A DNA stretch of 64,000 nucleotides from Sediminibacterium sp. (GTDB taxonomy: Bacteria > Bacteroidota > Bacteroidia > B-17B0 > Aurantibacillaceae): the NCBI GenBank assembly GCA_030054095.1, contig JASGCO010000003.1, positions 226,891 through 290,890 of the forward strand. The letters are read 5' to 3'. Made by a program: the position numbers and the translations under genes. Shown piece by piece: positions 45,425 to 55,303 of this stretch. The notes beneath the pieces were generated by a model. It had not been told where the DNA came from and did not search any database. It worked only from the letters and a program-made list of their open reading frames with translations. How positions within the stretch are numbered: the first letter of the stretch is position 1; every line of letters starts with the position of its first letter.

Positions 45425-46758
45425 TATTCTTCTGCTCCTGGTTTTAAATTAATAACTTTTAATTGCTCCGGGTTAAAATATGTCTGCGCAATGCGTTTAA
45501 GATCATCCGGATTCATGGCTTTGTAAGCCTCCATTTGTTCATCATACTTCAGGTAATTGCCATGGTAGTACTCCGCAAATCCCAGAGCATCCGATAAAGA
45601 AGAATTATCATAATTACGAAACGTATTTTGTGCTTCCAGATGTTTAATATAATTAGTTATCAGTTCAGGTTCTATTCCCTCTGTTATTATTTCATTAATT
45701 TCCTTGCTAACGGCCTTTCGTACTTTGGCATTCCCAATAGCCGCTGGCATTACCACATCGTAGGTACAAAAATCTGAGTACATACGAGAATCGTCAACCA
45801 TGGACACGATCTGGTACGCCAGATTGGCATCTACCAGACGTTGATTTAAAAGTGAATTACTGTTTTCGAACAATAAACGGCTTAAAAGATTAAATCCATA
45901 ATAATCTTTGTGTCCGAAAGCCGGAGCAGGAACAACATAAGAATAAATCTGTACCGGATAATCAATCTTCATTTCCTCTACGGGAATTGGGTGCGTAAAA
46001 ATATCGGGTTCCTGTTTTTTGGCATTGAGCGGTAATTGCTTTTTAATCCCTCCAAAGTGCTTTTCCACCATGGCAAATACATCTTCCGCCTTTACATTTC
46101 CAGTAACAATAACAAACGCGTTATTTGGGCTGTAAAATTTATCGTAAAAATCCTGACACTGTTTGGTTGTAAAAGCTGTGATCTCATTCAGATAACCAAT
46201 TACATCTACCTGATACGGATGATGTTTTGGGTATAAATGTTTGTAGCGTTCACTCATCATCCGCCGGTACCAATTATTCTCTCCCAAGCGCAACTCCTCT
46301 CCAACCACTTCCCGTTCCGTATCGAGTATAGTTTGCGATAACAAAAGGTTTTCCATCCGGTCAGCTTCCATTTCCAGCGCTTTATCAACAAAGGCGGCTG
46401 GTACTTCTTCATGATAAACCGTACGATCGAAGGTTGTATAGGCATTGCACGACCCTCCTATTTTTTTAATGAGTTTTATATACACATCGCCTTCTCCGTT
46501 AAATTTTTTACTACCTCTGAACATCATGTGTTCAAACATGTGTGCCATTCCCCTTACACCATCCCACTCATCTTTACTTCCTACCCGGTACCAAATCTGG
46601 ATCTCGGCCATGCTATTGGTATTCTTCTCACACGCTATAACCTTAAGTCCATTCGCCAAAGTTTTATGCTTTAGCGGGTAACGAATACTTTGTGCACTGG
46701 CATGAAATGTCCAAATTGCGCAAAGCAGCAAGCAATTCATTGTAACCGTCTTTATCAT
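45424..46758 (-). CDS. M16 family zinc peptidase, catalytic partner
   Basis: A 444-residue exported protein with a signal peptide (CLLLCAIWTFHASAQ). The zinc motif HMFEHMMF (H73, E76, H77) is followed by a downstream Glu-rich helix ALEMEADRMENLLL carrying the third ligand. It forms the active half of a heterodimeric periplasmic M16B peptidase with the next gene. The gap to the transglutaminase-like gene upstream is 29 bp. Confidence 0.93.
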   Translation of the reverse strand: MIKTVTMNCLLLCAIWTFHASAQSIRYPLKHKTLANGLKVIACEKNTNSMAEIQIWYRVGSKDEWDGVRGMAHMFEHMMFRGSKKFNGEGDVYIKLIKKIGGSCNAYTTFDRTVYHEEVPAAFVDKALEMEADRMENLLLSQTILDTEREVVGEELRLGENNWYRRMMSERYKHLYPKHHPYQVDVIGYLNEITAFTTKQCQDFYDKFYSPNNAFVIVTGNVKAEDVFAMVEKHFGGIKKQLPLNAKKQEPDIFTHPIPVEEMKIDYPVQIYSYVVPAPAFGHKDYYGFNLLSRLLFENSNSLLNQRLVDANLAYQIVSMVDDSRMYSDFCTYDVVMPAAIGNAKVRKAVSKEINEIITEGIEPELITNYIKHLEAQNTFRNYDNSSLSDALGFAEYYHGNYLKYDEQMEAYKAMNPDDLKRIAQTYFNPEQLKVINLKPGAEE

Positions 46759-46787
46759 AACATTTGTTTATTACATTAAGGTATTTA

Positions 46788-47939
46788 CTATTTTGGGATT
46801 TGCCAAAACCATTCCGGATTATTGGTTTTATATTCAACAAAAATAACACCCGAATTCTTAGCTTCCTCTTCCGATTTATCCGGCGTCTGATAATAATAAT
46901 CTGTAGGAATTAATTGCACGTAGGTAAGTCGTTTACCCCTGGCCTTTGTTTCCGTATCATACTCACTGTGAACCGGACATTCAAATCTGTAAAGATTTTT
47001 AGCCATGTAATTACTAAGATAATCCTTACCAACTGATAATCGCCTGTTCCAGTTCGCATCCGGATTAAGGAGTAACGGCTTGTTTGTTATCAAACGCAAA
47101 CGTACTTCTTCGGGGCCTAGCAATGTTCCCTTCTCGTCCATCACATACGCGTCATTGGTCGGATCCATCCATATCCATTTCTTTAAATCGCTAGAATACA
47201 CCATATTGATGACATGACATTCAGAATCTGTTGTATCTTTAGGCAAACAGGTTAAAAACCGTGATTTAATACCCATTGCCAGATAACACTCATTCAACAC
47301 TGTGGCCAAGCCCCGACAGTTCATTCCCCGTTTTTCTTTGCGGCAGACCGATACCATACTTAAGGCATTTTTCACCTCAGGGTTTCCATTTTGCCCATCA
47401 TGTGGAACCAGATAATGTATCCAATGCATCAGATTAATAATTTTGGATAACTCATTCCCTCCTCCAGCAATAGAATCCAGCTTTAGTTCTTTCCGCAACG
47501 TAACCAACGCCGGGTACATGCTGTCTTGATAAGTAAACTCAGGTATAACCCTTTTATCTGACCTGTTATATACATTTGAGGCTTTTAATACTTCCAGAAA
47601 AGGTTGTTTGTACTTTACCTGAGTTAATGCCTTAATAGTATCATTAAGAACGATTACAAAATCATAAGGCCGTTTTTCGTTGACCTTAACCACAATGGAA
47701 TCCTTATCTGTATAAAATACTACTTTTCCGTTTTTAGTATTGGTTACATAAACATCCGGCTTTAATTCGGGAGTAATGGTCCAGTAGTCCTTTTTCATCT
47801 CACCATTATCGTTTATGCTAACTTTTTTAGAGGTTGCCTTAATTTGTTTTAAACCGGATGTGGCAGATGCCTGCTGACCAAATAAAACACCAGAAGTAAA
47901 CATTACCCCGGCAAATACAAAACCGTACTTAATACCCAT
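46788..47939 (-). CDS. Exported transglutaminase-like protein
   Basis: 383 residues. After a signal peptide (FVFAGVMFTSGVLFGQQ) and a beta-rich domain, a transglutaminase/papain-like fold carries a plausible triad: C208 (GMNCRGLATVL), H242 (SECHVINMVY) and D259 (WIWMDPTND). Family members act as periplasmic peptidases or cross-linking enzymes. The substrate is unknown. It starts 11 bp after the DUF5686 gene and shares the operon with the M16 pair. Confidence 0.87.
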   Translation of the reverse strand: MGIKYGFVFAGVMFTSGVLFGQQASATSGLKQIKATSKKVSINDNGEMKKDYWTITPELKPDVYVTNTKNGKVVFYTDKDSIVVKVNEKRPYDFVIVLNDTIKALTQVKYKQPFLEVLKASNVYNRSDKRVIPEFTYQDSMYPALVTLRKELKLDSIAGGGNELSKIINLMHWIHYLVPHDGQNGNPEVKNALSMVSVCRKEKRGMNCRGLATVLNECYLAMGIKSRFLTCLPKDTTDSECHVINMVYSSDLKKWIWMDPTNDAYVMDEKGTLLGPEEVRLRLITNKPLLLNPDANWNRRLSVGKDYLSNYMAKNLYRFECPVHSEYDTETKARGKRLTYVQLIPTDYYYQTPDKSEEEAKNSGVIFVEYKTNNPEWFWQIPK

Positions 47940-47950
47940 AACTTTTCGAT

Positions 47951-50401
47951 TTAAAAATCCATATTTAACCCAAACGTAAACCCTTGTTTAAATGCCCCCT
48001 GATTGGTATAACTCAAAATATAATCTACCCTCAATACTTTAAAAATGTTTTCCAAACCAAAATTAACCTCATAATACGACGACACTTTTTCGTTCATTAA
48101 TACACGCCCACCTACAACTTCCTGCACAGGCAAACGTTTCAGTAAAGGAATTTTATTTAAAATAAAACCATTAAAATGGTGTTCAGCCTGTCCCTGAAAA
48201 CACCACTCGTTACTACTATACTGGTAATACGGCAGCATAAAGAAACTGCGGGAATACCTGGATGTAAACAAGGTTTGATTTCCATCAAAATGCTTATAAT
48301 CCATAAAATAAAGTTTACGCGCATTTATAAAGTAACCTGCACCGGCATAATAATCCAGATTCCCAAATAAACCTAACTTTAAATTATCGCTCACACTGAT
48401 CCGCGCCAGATCATAATCCGCTTGTGTATTTAATCCGGGTATGGCTTTACGGTATCCTACATTAATGATGGGATACTTGCTGCCCGTTATCACTTTTTGA
48501 TGGGGCATAGTATAGTACTTTTGCTTAAAGCGTATCGAAAACGCGACATCCGTAGTAAACGCGTTACTAATCGGCTGTAAAGAATCATGCGTTAATGGAT
48601 AACGCGGATCGTTACTGGTAAATAGTTTTTCCTTATCATCAATCAATAACTGATCCGTTGAATTACGTAACGGTGAACGTTCGGCATACATAAGCGCGCC
48701 ATTAAAAATAAGGCCATTGGTAATTTCAGTAATGTATTTCACCTCCGCCGCTGTTTCCTTATACAACTTCATATAGTTCTCATTCAGTAGTAGCGTGTAA
48801 ACCGAATTTAACAAAGGCATAATTGGTTCACTTCCATTGTATTGCTCCACTATCGACTTCAGGTTAACCCGAACCTGCGAAAATTTTTCAGGTTTAAACA
48901 AATAATTCCATGCCAATTCTCCACCCCATAATTTATTACTGAAACCATAGCGCGATTTCGCTTCCAGATAATGATACCGGTAATCTTCGTAACGCTTGCG
49001 AAACGACGCTTTGTAGCTCAGATTTAAGCCTTCTACTGTATTGTACTGTACGCCACTTGTTATAATCCCCGGAACAGATATATCCCATTTGCGTTTACTG
49101 TTGCGGTAATTGTAGCCCATAAAGATGTCTTTAAATTTAAACGCGTTATGTTTACGATCCAGAGAGTCTTTGTAGCGATCGCTGTTTTTGATTTTGGCTA
49201 AACTATCTTTACGTCTGTAATCCCGCTCCTCTTCTTCAGTTAATGGTATAGGCCGGCTTTCTTTCCAGTAAGCGGTATCTTTTTTATTTGCATCCTCTTC
49301 CACTTTAAGAATTTCATTTTTAAAGAATTTTTTGGGGAAAACCGGAGCCACATCAAACTCTTTCATCACCGCGTTAAAATACCCGTTGCCTTTGATACCC
49401 AAAAATTTAAAATCAAAACTAAAATTGATACTTACCGGCATCCAGATACTATCGCCACTTACCGGTGCCTGTATTTGCCTGATATAAAGCGTATCCACAA
49501 AATCAATCTTGGCATCTTTTGTTAACATTAAATCGGCGCTGGTAATACGCCAGGTATCTTCCTGAATATAGATTGTTCCTCTGAAACACGGGCCTGTTTT
49601 GCTACGGGGCATCACCTGAATTTTATTAATTAATTTTCCATCTTCGTAAACCGTTCCCAACATACGGTAACGGTAATACAGAAATGCATTTTCATGAATG
49701 GGAGACGTAAAAGGCCGTTCACTTAACCCATCTATTTCAATAAGATTATCGTAAAAATTAAAATTCATATCACTCAACTGATTAAAGGAAAATGCCTGAT
49801 TGTCGCCACTTACTTTACTACTGTACATTATTTCCTTTTCATCATCAGGTTTACGATAATGGTACTTGCTCTCACTTTCACTCAAATACACCACTCCCAA
49901 CATAGTAGAGTCGAATTTTTCGCCACCAACACTCATCATCTTCTGCATTTTTTTGGGAACGTTTTTGATGCGTTGTAATCCCTTAATATAGGCCCTGCAT
50001 GTAAATGCCTTTACCTGATTCTGATAGTACTTCCGCTTCTTAATAGCCTGCCGGATTACCGCATACGCGGGATCTTCTCCTGCTTTTACTTCAATTTCCT
50101 TCAACGATACCCCATCTGCCGTTAACGTTACATTTTGCTGTACATCGGATGTTAAATTAACACTTACCGTTTTTTTAGAATATCCCACATACTGGTAAAT
50201 CACTTCATACGTACCCGCAGGTAAACGTAGCGTATAAACACCATCGGCATTACTATTGGTACCTAACGATGTGCCTTTAACCATAACCGTTGCAAAAGCC
50301 AACCCTTCGCGCCCATCAGATATTTTGCCTGTTAGCTGATATGTTTGTGATAATACAGTAAGTGAAAAAGCTAAAAAGCTTAACAGTAAATTTTTTCTCA
50401 T
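47951..50401 (-). CDS. DUF5686 outer-membrane protein with carboxypeptidase-regulatory-like domain
   Basis: About 816 residues. A signal peptide (LLLSFLAFSLTVLSQ) precedes an N-terminal beta-sandwich of the CarboxypepD_reg-like type (YQLTGKISDGREGLAFATVMVKGT, about 20-100). A DUF5686 region follows, ending in an apparent outer-membrane beta-barrel that terminates in an aromatic residue (FGLNMDF). The ATG at 50401 (MRKNLLLSF) was chosen over one 8 codons upstream because it gives a normal signal peptide. It leads a four-gene minus-strand operon. Confidence 0.88.
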   Translation of the reverse strand: MRKNLLLSFLAFSLTVLSQTYQLTGKISDGREGLAFATVMVKGTSLGTNSNADGVYTLRLPAGTYEVIYQYVGYSKKTVSVNLTSDVQQNVTLTADGVSLKEIEVKAGEDPAYAVIRQAIKKRKYYQNQVKAFTCRAYIKGLQRIKNVPKKMQKMMSVGGEKFDSTMLGVVYLSESESKYHYRKPDDEKEIMYSSKVSGDNQAFSFNQLSDMNFNFYDNLIEIDGLSERPFTSPIHENAFLYYRYRMLGTVYEDGKLINKIQVMPRSKTGPCFRGTIYIQEDTWRITSADLMLTKDAKIDFVDTLYIRQIQAPVSGDSIWMPVSINFSFDFKFLGIKGNGYFNAVMKEFDVAPVFPKKFFKNEILKVEEDANKKDTAYWKESRPIPLTEEEERDYRRKDSLAKIKNSDRYKDSLDRKHNAFKFKDIFMGYNYRNSKRKWDISVPGIITSGVQYNTVEGLNLSYKASFRKRYEDYRYHYLEAKSRYGFSNKLWGGELAWNYLFKPEKFSQVRVNLKSIVEQYNGSEPIMPLLNSVYTLLLNENYMKLYKETAAEVKYITEITNGLIFNGALMYAERSPLRNSTDQLLIDDKEKLFTSNDPRYPLTHDSLQPISNAFTTDVAFSIRFKQKYYTMPHQKVITGSKYPIINVGYRKAIPGLNTQADYDLARISVSDNLKLGLFGNLDYYAGAGYFINARKLYFMDYKHFDGNQTLFTSRYSRSFFMLPYYQYSSNEWCFQGQAEHHFNGFILNKIPLLKRLPVQEVVGGRVLMNEKVSSYYEVNFGLENIFKVLRVDYILSYTNQGAFKQGFTFGLNMDF

Positions 50402-50767
50402 ATTCAGGAGTATAACGTTTATCAATACGGGAAAGTTACAGTAATATATTTTTTCACAACAAATTTTTCTTACATTGTCAACATCAATCTTACTTACTTT
50501 CTTTGTTTACCTGCTATATACAGACATGCCATATCTACTAAAAATACCATAGAGAATTAATGTAGTGAAATTATAAAGCTAACTGAAAATCATCCTTAAC
50601 TCAATCATTACGCTTTAAATCCACTTAAAAATCCATTTCTTTCTGCTTTCACTATTTACCTTCAGTACAAATTAGTCTTAAAATATATTTTAGAATGCGC
50701 GTGTCATTATACAGGCTACCAAATAAAGAAGAAATTTTCCAAAAAAAAATACCCCCAAGAACGTATT
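50402..50767. other. Intergenic region upstream of the DUF5686 operon
   Basis: About 365 AT-rich bases between two minus-strand genes, containing the upstream sequence of the DUF5686 operon. I found no clear paired promoter boxes, hairpin or reading frame worth reporting. A frame at 50716-50913 overlaps the DUF4159 gene out of frame and is not convincing. Confidence 0.5.
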
Positions 50768-51436
50768 TTAATGCAAAAACGCATAGCTAATAATATTAGC
50801 GCCCATTTTAAGTGCCTTTTGCCGGGCCTCTTCACCGTCTTTATGAACATCAGGGCTTTCCCATCCATCCCCCAGATCACATTCGGTATCATAAAAACAC
50901 ACCAGGCGGCCATTGTAAATTAATCCATACCCTTTGGGCGCTTTATTATCATGCTCGTGTATTTTGGGCAAACCATTAAAATCATATTTCTGATGGTAAA
51001 TGGGGTGATTAAACGGCAACTCTACCAGGTCCAGATCGGGAAACACTTTTTTTAACTGTGTGCGTATAAACTTATCCAAACCGTAATTATCACTAATATG
51101 TAAAAAACCACCTGCCTTTAAATAACGCCGTAAGTTTTCGGCTTCCTGATCCGAAAACACCACATTACCATGTCCGGTCATGTGCACAAAAGGATAATTA
51201 AACAATTCAGCACTTCCCACCTCTACAATGGCCTGTTCCGGGTTAATACTGGTTTTCAGGTTATCATTGCAAAACCGGATTAAATTAGGCAACGAGGTTT
51301 CCAAATTACCATACCAATCCCCACCGCCATTATACTTCAGTACTGCTATCTGGTAAGCGTAAGGCGGACGGAAAGCACTGGTTAATACAACCAAAAGCCC
51401 CAATACAACACAAAATTTTAACCCAAACAAACGCAT
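50768..51436 (-). CDS. DUF4159 domain exported protein
   Basis: A 222-residue protein with a signal peptide (VVLGLLVVLTSAF) and DUF4159: YQIAVLKYNGGGDWYGN, YPFVHMTGHGNVVFSDQEAENLRRYLKAGGFLHISDNYG, and C-terminal FYDTECDLGDGWE. The fold is class-I-glutamine-amidotransferase-like. DUF4159 genes often accompany MoxR/gliding-type operons, but here it follows folP by 17 bp on the same strand. Function unknown. Confidence 0.88.
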   Translation of the reverse strand: MRLFGLKFCVVLGLLVVLTSAFRPPYAYQIAVLKYNGGGDWYGNLETSLPNLIRFCNDNLKTSINPEQAIVEVGSAELFNYPFVHMTGHGNVVFSDQEAENLRRYLKAGGFLHISDNYGLDKFIRTQLKKVFPDLDLVELPFNHPIYHQKYDFNGLPKIHEHDNKAPKGYGLIYNGRLVCFYDTECDLGDGWESPDVHKDGEEARQKALKMGANIISYAFLH

Positions 51437-51453
51437 ACGATTAACTAAATAAT

Positions 51454-52317
51454 TTATCCTTCTGCCAAATTATAAAAACTAATCAGATCTATCACCTGCT
51501 TTGCCTCTAAAACATCGTGTACTCTCAAAATATTAGCAGCATTTAACAAAGCAATGGTATTTAACACCGTTGTGCCATTAAGCGCCGTTACCGGATTAGT
51601 ACCCGCGACTTTATTAATCATACTTTTACGCGATACCCCGGCCAGAATGGGAAACCCCAGTTCGGTCAACTCCTGCTGATGCTTTAGTAACAGGTAATTC
51701 TGCTCCAGTGTTTTCCCAAAACCATAACCCGGGTCCACAATAATGGCCGAATGCCCCAGATCCGACAGTCTCGCTATTTTCTTTGCAAGTGCCGATTTTA
51801 CACTTAACACTACATCCTCATACACCGGATTCACCTGCATATCTTTGGGTGTACCCTGCATGTGCATGAGCACATAAGGCACTCCGGCAGAGGCGATAAC
51901 ATTAAACATATCTGTATCCAGATCACCACCGCTAATGTCATTAATTATATCCGCCCCCAGCCCCAGGCATTTCTCTGCAATGCCACTACGGTAAGTATCC
52001 ACCGATATAAAAACATCCGGAAATTGACGACGAATGGCCCGTAAGGGAGCCTCCAGACGCTGCCACTCTTCTGTTTCCGTAACCGGTTCCGATCCGGGGC
52101 GAGAACTGGCTGCGCCAATGTCAATAATAGTAGCCCCGTGTTTTAGCTTTTCCGCCACATCGTTCAGAATCTCTGAAACCCCTCCAAACTTACCACCATC
52201 ATAAAAACTATCAGGCGTCAGATTAACAATAGCCATAACCTGTGGTTTATTAAAATTTAATAATTTACCATTTACAGGGTACGCCATCCGTTTTATTTCG
52301 TTTATTTTCGTACTCAT
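51454..52317 (-). CDS. folP: Dihydropteroate synthase
   Basis: An enzyme of about 287 residues joining p-aminobenzoate to 6-hydroxymethyl-dihydropterin diphosphate in folate synthesis. VNLTPDSFYDGGKF, IDIGAASSRPGSEPV, ISVDTYRSG, INDISGG, MHMQGTP, IVDPGYGFGKT and GVSRKSMI cover the active site. ATG 52317 or 52287 are both plausible starts. With 52317 only 6 bp separate it from the divergent DUF1599 start, with 52287 it is 36 bp. It forms an operon with the DUF4159 gene. Confidence 0.96.
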   Translation of the reverse strand: MSTKINEIKRMAYPVNGKLLNFNKPQVMAIVNLTPDSFYDGGKFGGVSEILNDVAEKLKHGATIIDIGAASSRPGSEPVTETEEWQRLEAPLRAIRRQFPDVFISVDTYRSGIAEKCLGLGADIINDISGGDLDTDMFNVIASAGVPYVLMHMQGTPKDMQVNPVYEDVVLSVKSALAKKIARLSDLGHSAIIVDPGYGFGKTLEQNYLLLKHQQELTELGFPILAGVSRKSMINKVAGTNPVTALNGTTVLNTIALLNAANILRVHDVLEAKQVIDLISFYNLAEG

Positions 52318-52323
52318 TAATTT

Positions 52324-52881
52324 ATGAATCATACAGCACAGCAATACGATGCCGCCATTTCAAAGTGTAAAGATATCTTTTTAAAGAAAATGAAAGACTA
52401 TGGCACAGCATGGCGAAACCTGCGCCCTACTTCTCTTACCGATCAGATATTTATAAAAGCCCAGCGCATTAAAAGTATAGAAGAAAAAGGCACCCAAAAA
52501 ATCGGAGATGATATCAGTGGCGAATACGTAGGCATTATTAATTACTGCCTCATCGCCCTTATTCAGCTCGACTTAAAAGAAGATGCGCGTATTGATTTAC
52601 CGTATAGCGAAGTGGAATCGCTTTACCTCAGGCATATTGACATTACCCGTCAACTCATGCTCGATAAAAATCACGATTACGGCGAGGCCTGGCGCGATAT
52701 GCGCATCAGTTCCCTCACCGATCTTATCCTGATGAAAATATTCAGGGTTAAACAGATCGAAGATAATAAAGGGAAAACCATTATCAGCGAGGGGGTAGAT
52801 GCCAATTACATGGACATGATTAACTACAGTGCTTTCGCGCTCATACGGCTCGAAGAGCAGAAGGCTGTTAAAAAAGACTAA
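52324..52881 (+). CDS. DUF1599 protein with two internal repeats
   Basis: A 185-residue cytosolic protein built of two related halves. KKMKDYGTAWRNLRPTSLTD (about 21-40) and DKNHDYGEAWRDMRISSLTD (about 117-136) are each followed by a similar IxxIEEKG/QIEDNKG and a GIINYCLIALIQL / DMINYSAFALIRL segment. This is the DUF1599 arrangement. The function is unknown. It begins very close to folP on the opposite strand and precedes the DoxX-like gene by 64 bp. Confidence 0.88.
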   Translation: MNHTAQQYDAAISKCKDIFLKKMKDYGTAWRNLRPTSLTDQIFIKAQRIKSIEEKGTQKIGDDISGEYVGIINYCLIALIQLDLKEDARIDLPYSEVESLYLRHIDITRQLMLDKNHDYGEAWRDMRISSLTDLILMKIFRVKQIEDNKGKTIISEGVDANYMDMINYSAFALIRLEEQKAVKKD

Positions 52882-52945
52882 GTAATTTGTAAAGAACAAA
52901 TTAAGACTTTAATTTAGAAAGGTTGAACCAACAGTACGTCAGTTT

Positions 52946-54262
52946 ATGAAAAAATTCCTGCAATCAAAAGTGTTCCGAGCCATTTGGAGTATTGGCCTGG
53001 CAGCCATCCTGTATTTTGCCTGTCCGCCCTGCTTTAGTAAAACCACACTTGGCATTATTCTGGGAATCATGCTCGTTCTGGTAAATGGCGCTGGGATTAT
53101 AGGCAAATGGGCCTGGTTGACTCATATTGCCCGGGTATTGGTAGGTGGCTTATTTATTTTTTCAGGCTTTATAAAAGCCAACGACCCGCTGGGGTTTTCG
53201 TATAAACTGGAAGAGTATTTCGAAGTATTTAAAGGCGATACCGGACTGGCTATGTTCGATTGGCTCGCGCATATTGCCCTCCCAATGGCTATTATCATTT
53301 GTGCCAGCGAAATTATCTTAGGTATCCTTTTACTCATTGGCTACAAACGCGACTTAACACTATGGCTGTTATTTGCACAAATCGCCTTTTTCACCTTCCT
53401 TACGTTCTACAGCGCCTGCTACAACAAAGTAACACATTGCGGCTGCTTTGGCGATTTCCTTAAACTAAAACCATGGGAAAGTTTCTGGAAAGACGTGGCC
53501 CTTATGATTTTGATTACCCTGCTCTTTGCTGGTAAAGAAAACATCCGCGAAATAGCCCAACCCATGGTATTAAGTACCCTCTTTCTGGCAGGTACCGTTT
53601 TATCTGTGGGTTTCCCCATCTGGGCCTACCGCAATCTGCCGCCCTTAGATTTCAGAGCCTACGCGCCTGGCATGAACCTTAAAGAAAACATGAAACCCGG
53701 AAGCGATTACCAACCAGCGGTTTACGAAACGCGGTTTAAATATGAAAATCTCAAAACACACGAAATAAAAGAATTTGACAGTAAAAATTATCCATGGCAA
53801 GACACCCTTAATTGGAAATGGAATGCCACCGAAAACGTAATGGTGAAAGACGCCGTAAATCCTCCTAAAATAACAGATCTTACCATTAACAGCGAGTCGG
53901 GCGACATAAAAGATTCTTTGTTAAACGATAAAAACTATAGTTTCTGGCTCGTGGTGTACGACCTTAAAAAAACTGAAGAGGATGCGTCGCTACATGCTAA
54001 AATCAATGACTTTTACACACTGGCAACAAAAAACGGCAATACATTTATCGCCCTCTCCGCCAGTGGCGGTAAAGATGTGGATGATTTTAAACACGCGCAC
54101 AATGCCTTGTACAATTTTTATGGGGTAGATGCCATCGTTTTAAAAACCATGATTCGTGCCAACCCGGGCCTCATGCTTATGAAAAACGGAACCGTTATTG
54201 CCAACTGGCACCATAATAACTTCCCGACTTTCAGCGAGGTGAAGGAAAAGTTTATGAAATAA
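52946..54262 (+). CDS. DoxX-like/BT_3928 family membrane protein
   Basis: A 438-residue membrane protein. About seven helices lie in the first 240 residues, including the DoxX-like part (ARVLVGGLFIFSGFIKANDPLGFSYKLEEYF; SEIILGILLLIGYKRDL). CYNKVTHCGCFGDFLKLKPWESFWKD is a MauE/DoxX-type Cys-Gly-Cys segment. The C-terminal periplasmic domain (SGDIKDSLLNDKNYSFWLVVYDL) is thioredoxin-like in appearance but has no CxxC. It may take part in redox or disulfide handling in the membrane. Confidence 0.85.
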   Translation: MKKFLQSKVFRAIWSIGLAAILYFACPPCFSKTTLGIILGIMLVLVNGAGIIGKWAWLTHIARVLVGGLFIFSGFIKANDPLGFSYKLEEYFEVFKGDTGLAMFDWLAHIALPMAIIICASEIILGILLLIGYKRDLTLWLLFAQIAFFTFLTFYSACYNKVTHCGCFGDFLKLKPWESFWKDVALMILITLLFAGKENIREIAQPMVLSTLFLAGTVLSVGFPIWAYRNLPPLDFRAYAPGMNLKENMKPGSDYQPAVYETRFKYENLKTHEIKEFDSKNYPWQDTLNWKWNATENVMVKDAVNPPKITDLTINSESGDIKDSLLNDKNYSFWLVVYDLKKTEEDASLHAKINDFYTLATKNGNTFIALSASGGKDVDDFKHAHNALYNFYGVDAIVLKTMIRANPGLMLMKNGTVIANWHHNNFPTFSEVKEKFMK

Positions 54263-54299
54263 AAGTATTATAAACCCGTCTCTTTTTAAAGAATCAAGA

Positions 54300-54500
54300 A
54301 CTGTGGTTTAGGAGCCGTTTTTTCTGCCCGCCACCAACGCTAAAAACCGGGCTTTTCGCTATAGCTTACTTGCCTTTTGCGGCATCGCATCAGCCTGCGG
54401 GGGCTCTGTTCCGCCGCCGCCTCGTCTGTGCGCTGACTCGCAAAAGCCCGCGCAAGGCTGTCGCTTCAATCCCTCGGCCAGTCGTCAATAAAGACTACTT
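54300..54500. repeat. GC-rich intergenic element with imperfect inverted ends
   Basis: This stretch is clearly richer in G+C than its surroundings and carries no gene. GGGCTTTTCGC (around 54343-54355) and GCAAAAGCCCGCGC (around 54441-54454) are roughly complementary, so about 110 bases could fold into one long stem-loop, with CCGCCGCCGCC near the tip. It looks like a dispersed intergenic repeat unit of Bacteroidota, but only one copy is in the window. It lies between convergent genes (54262 plus, 54562 minus). Confidence 0.5.
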
Positions 54501-54561
54501 ATAACATACAGTAGTAAGTAAAATGGTGAGTGCCTAAATCAATTCCCTTTAAGCCAGATTA

Positions 54562-55239
54562 TCATACAATTTCCACCAATCCGGTTCTTACCGCGTACAT
54601 CACCAATCCCGTTATGTTACGCGATCCGGTTTTCTGCAACAGATTATTACGGTGTCCATTAACCGTCTTAGGACTAATGAATAGCTTCTCTCCTATTTCT
54701 TCCGCTGTTAACTGCTGACAAATTAAACGAATCACATCCACCTCCCTGCCGGTCAATTCTTCATTCTTTATCATTGGGACCTTAGTTCCCATGCTAAGGC
54801 GGTTCTGAAGCGCCTTCAGCGTTTCTTCATTAATATACGATCCGGTATGACAAACAGTTTCTATCGCGCCCTTTAATTCCTCTGGTGCGCACCACTTCGA
54901 CAAAAAACCATGCGCTCCGCATTCTATAAGATTGGCTATGGTTACCGGATCATCCTGCATAGACACAATAAGAATATAAACAGACGGATAGTGCCGTTGT
55001 AAATCTTGCGTAAGTTGTATGCCTGAATAACTCTGCCCATCTTTACCGGGTAAACGGATATCCACCAGCATCACATCCGGTCGCGCATCCATCCCATTCA
55101 ATTGTTCTATTACCGAAAACCCATCTCCCGATTCCAGAATCACCTGCATTGTATCCCAGCTTTCAATAAGCGTTTTAAAACCCGAACGAACCAGTAACTG
55201 ATCATCCACCAGTCCTACTTTAATGCGTTGTGTATACAT
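54562..55239 (-). CDS. NarL/LuxR-type response regulator
   Basis: 225 residues. The receiver domain has the acidic pair in LVDDQ (D12, D13), phosphoacceptor D60 (MLVDIRLPGKDG) and the conserved Lys in FLSKW. A C-terminal LuxR-type helix-turn-helix (about 155-222: LTGREVDVIRLICQQLTAEEIGEKLFISPKTVNGHRNNLL) follows. It is the DNA-binding output of the histidine kinase encoded 64 bp upstream. It may act on the divergent locus at 57.5 kb or elsewhere. Confidence 0.94.
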   Translation of the reverse strand: MYTQRIKVGLVDDQLLVRSGFKTLIESWDTMQVILESGDGFSVIEQLNGMDARPDVMLVDIRLPGKDGQSYSGIQLTQDLQRHYPSVYILIVSMQDDPVTIANLIECGAHGFLSKWCAPEELKGAIETVCHTGSYINEETLKALQNRLSMGTKVPMIKNEELTGREVDVIRLICQQLTAEEIGEKLFISPKTVNGHRNNLLQKTGSRNITGLVMYAVRTGLVEIV

Positions 55240-55303
55240 AATAAGTTGTATTAAAATTATTATTGCGACAGTGTATTATTCAAACTAAATTACAAACAAT
55301 TAC

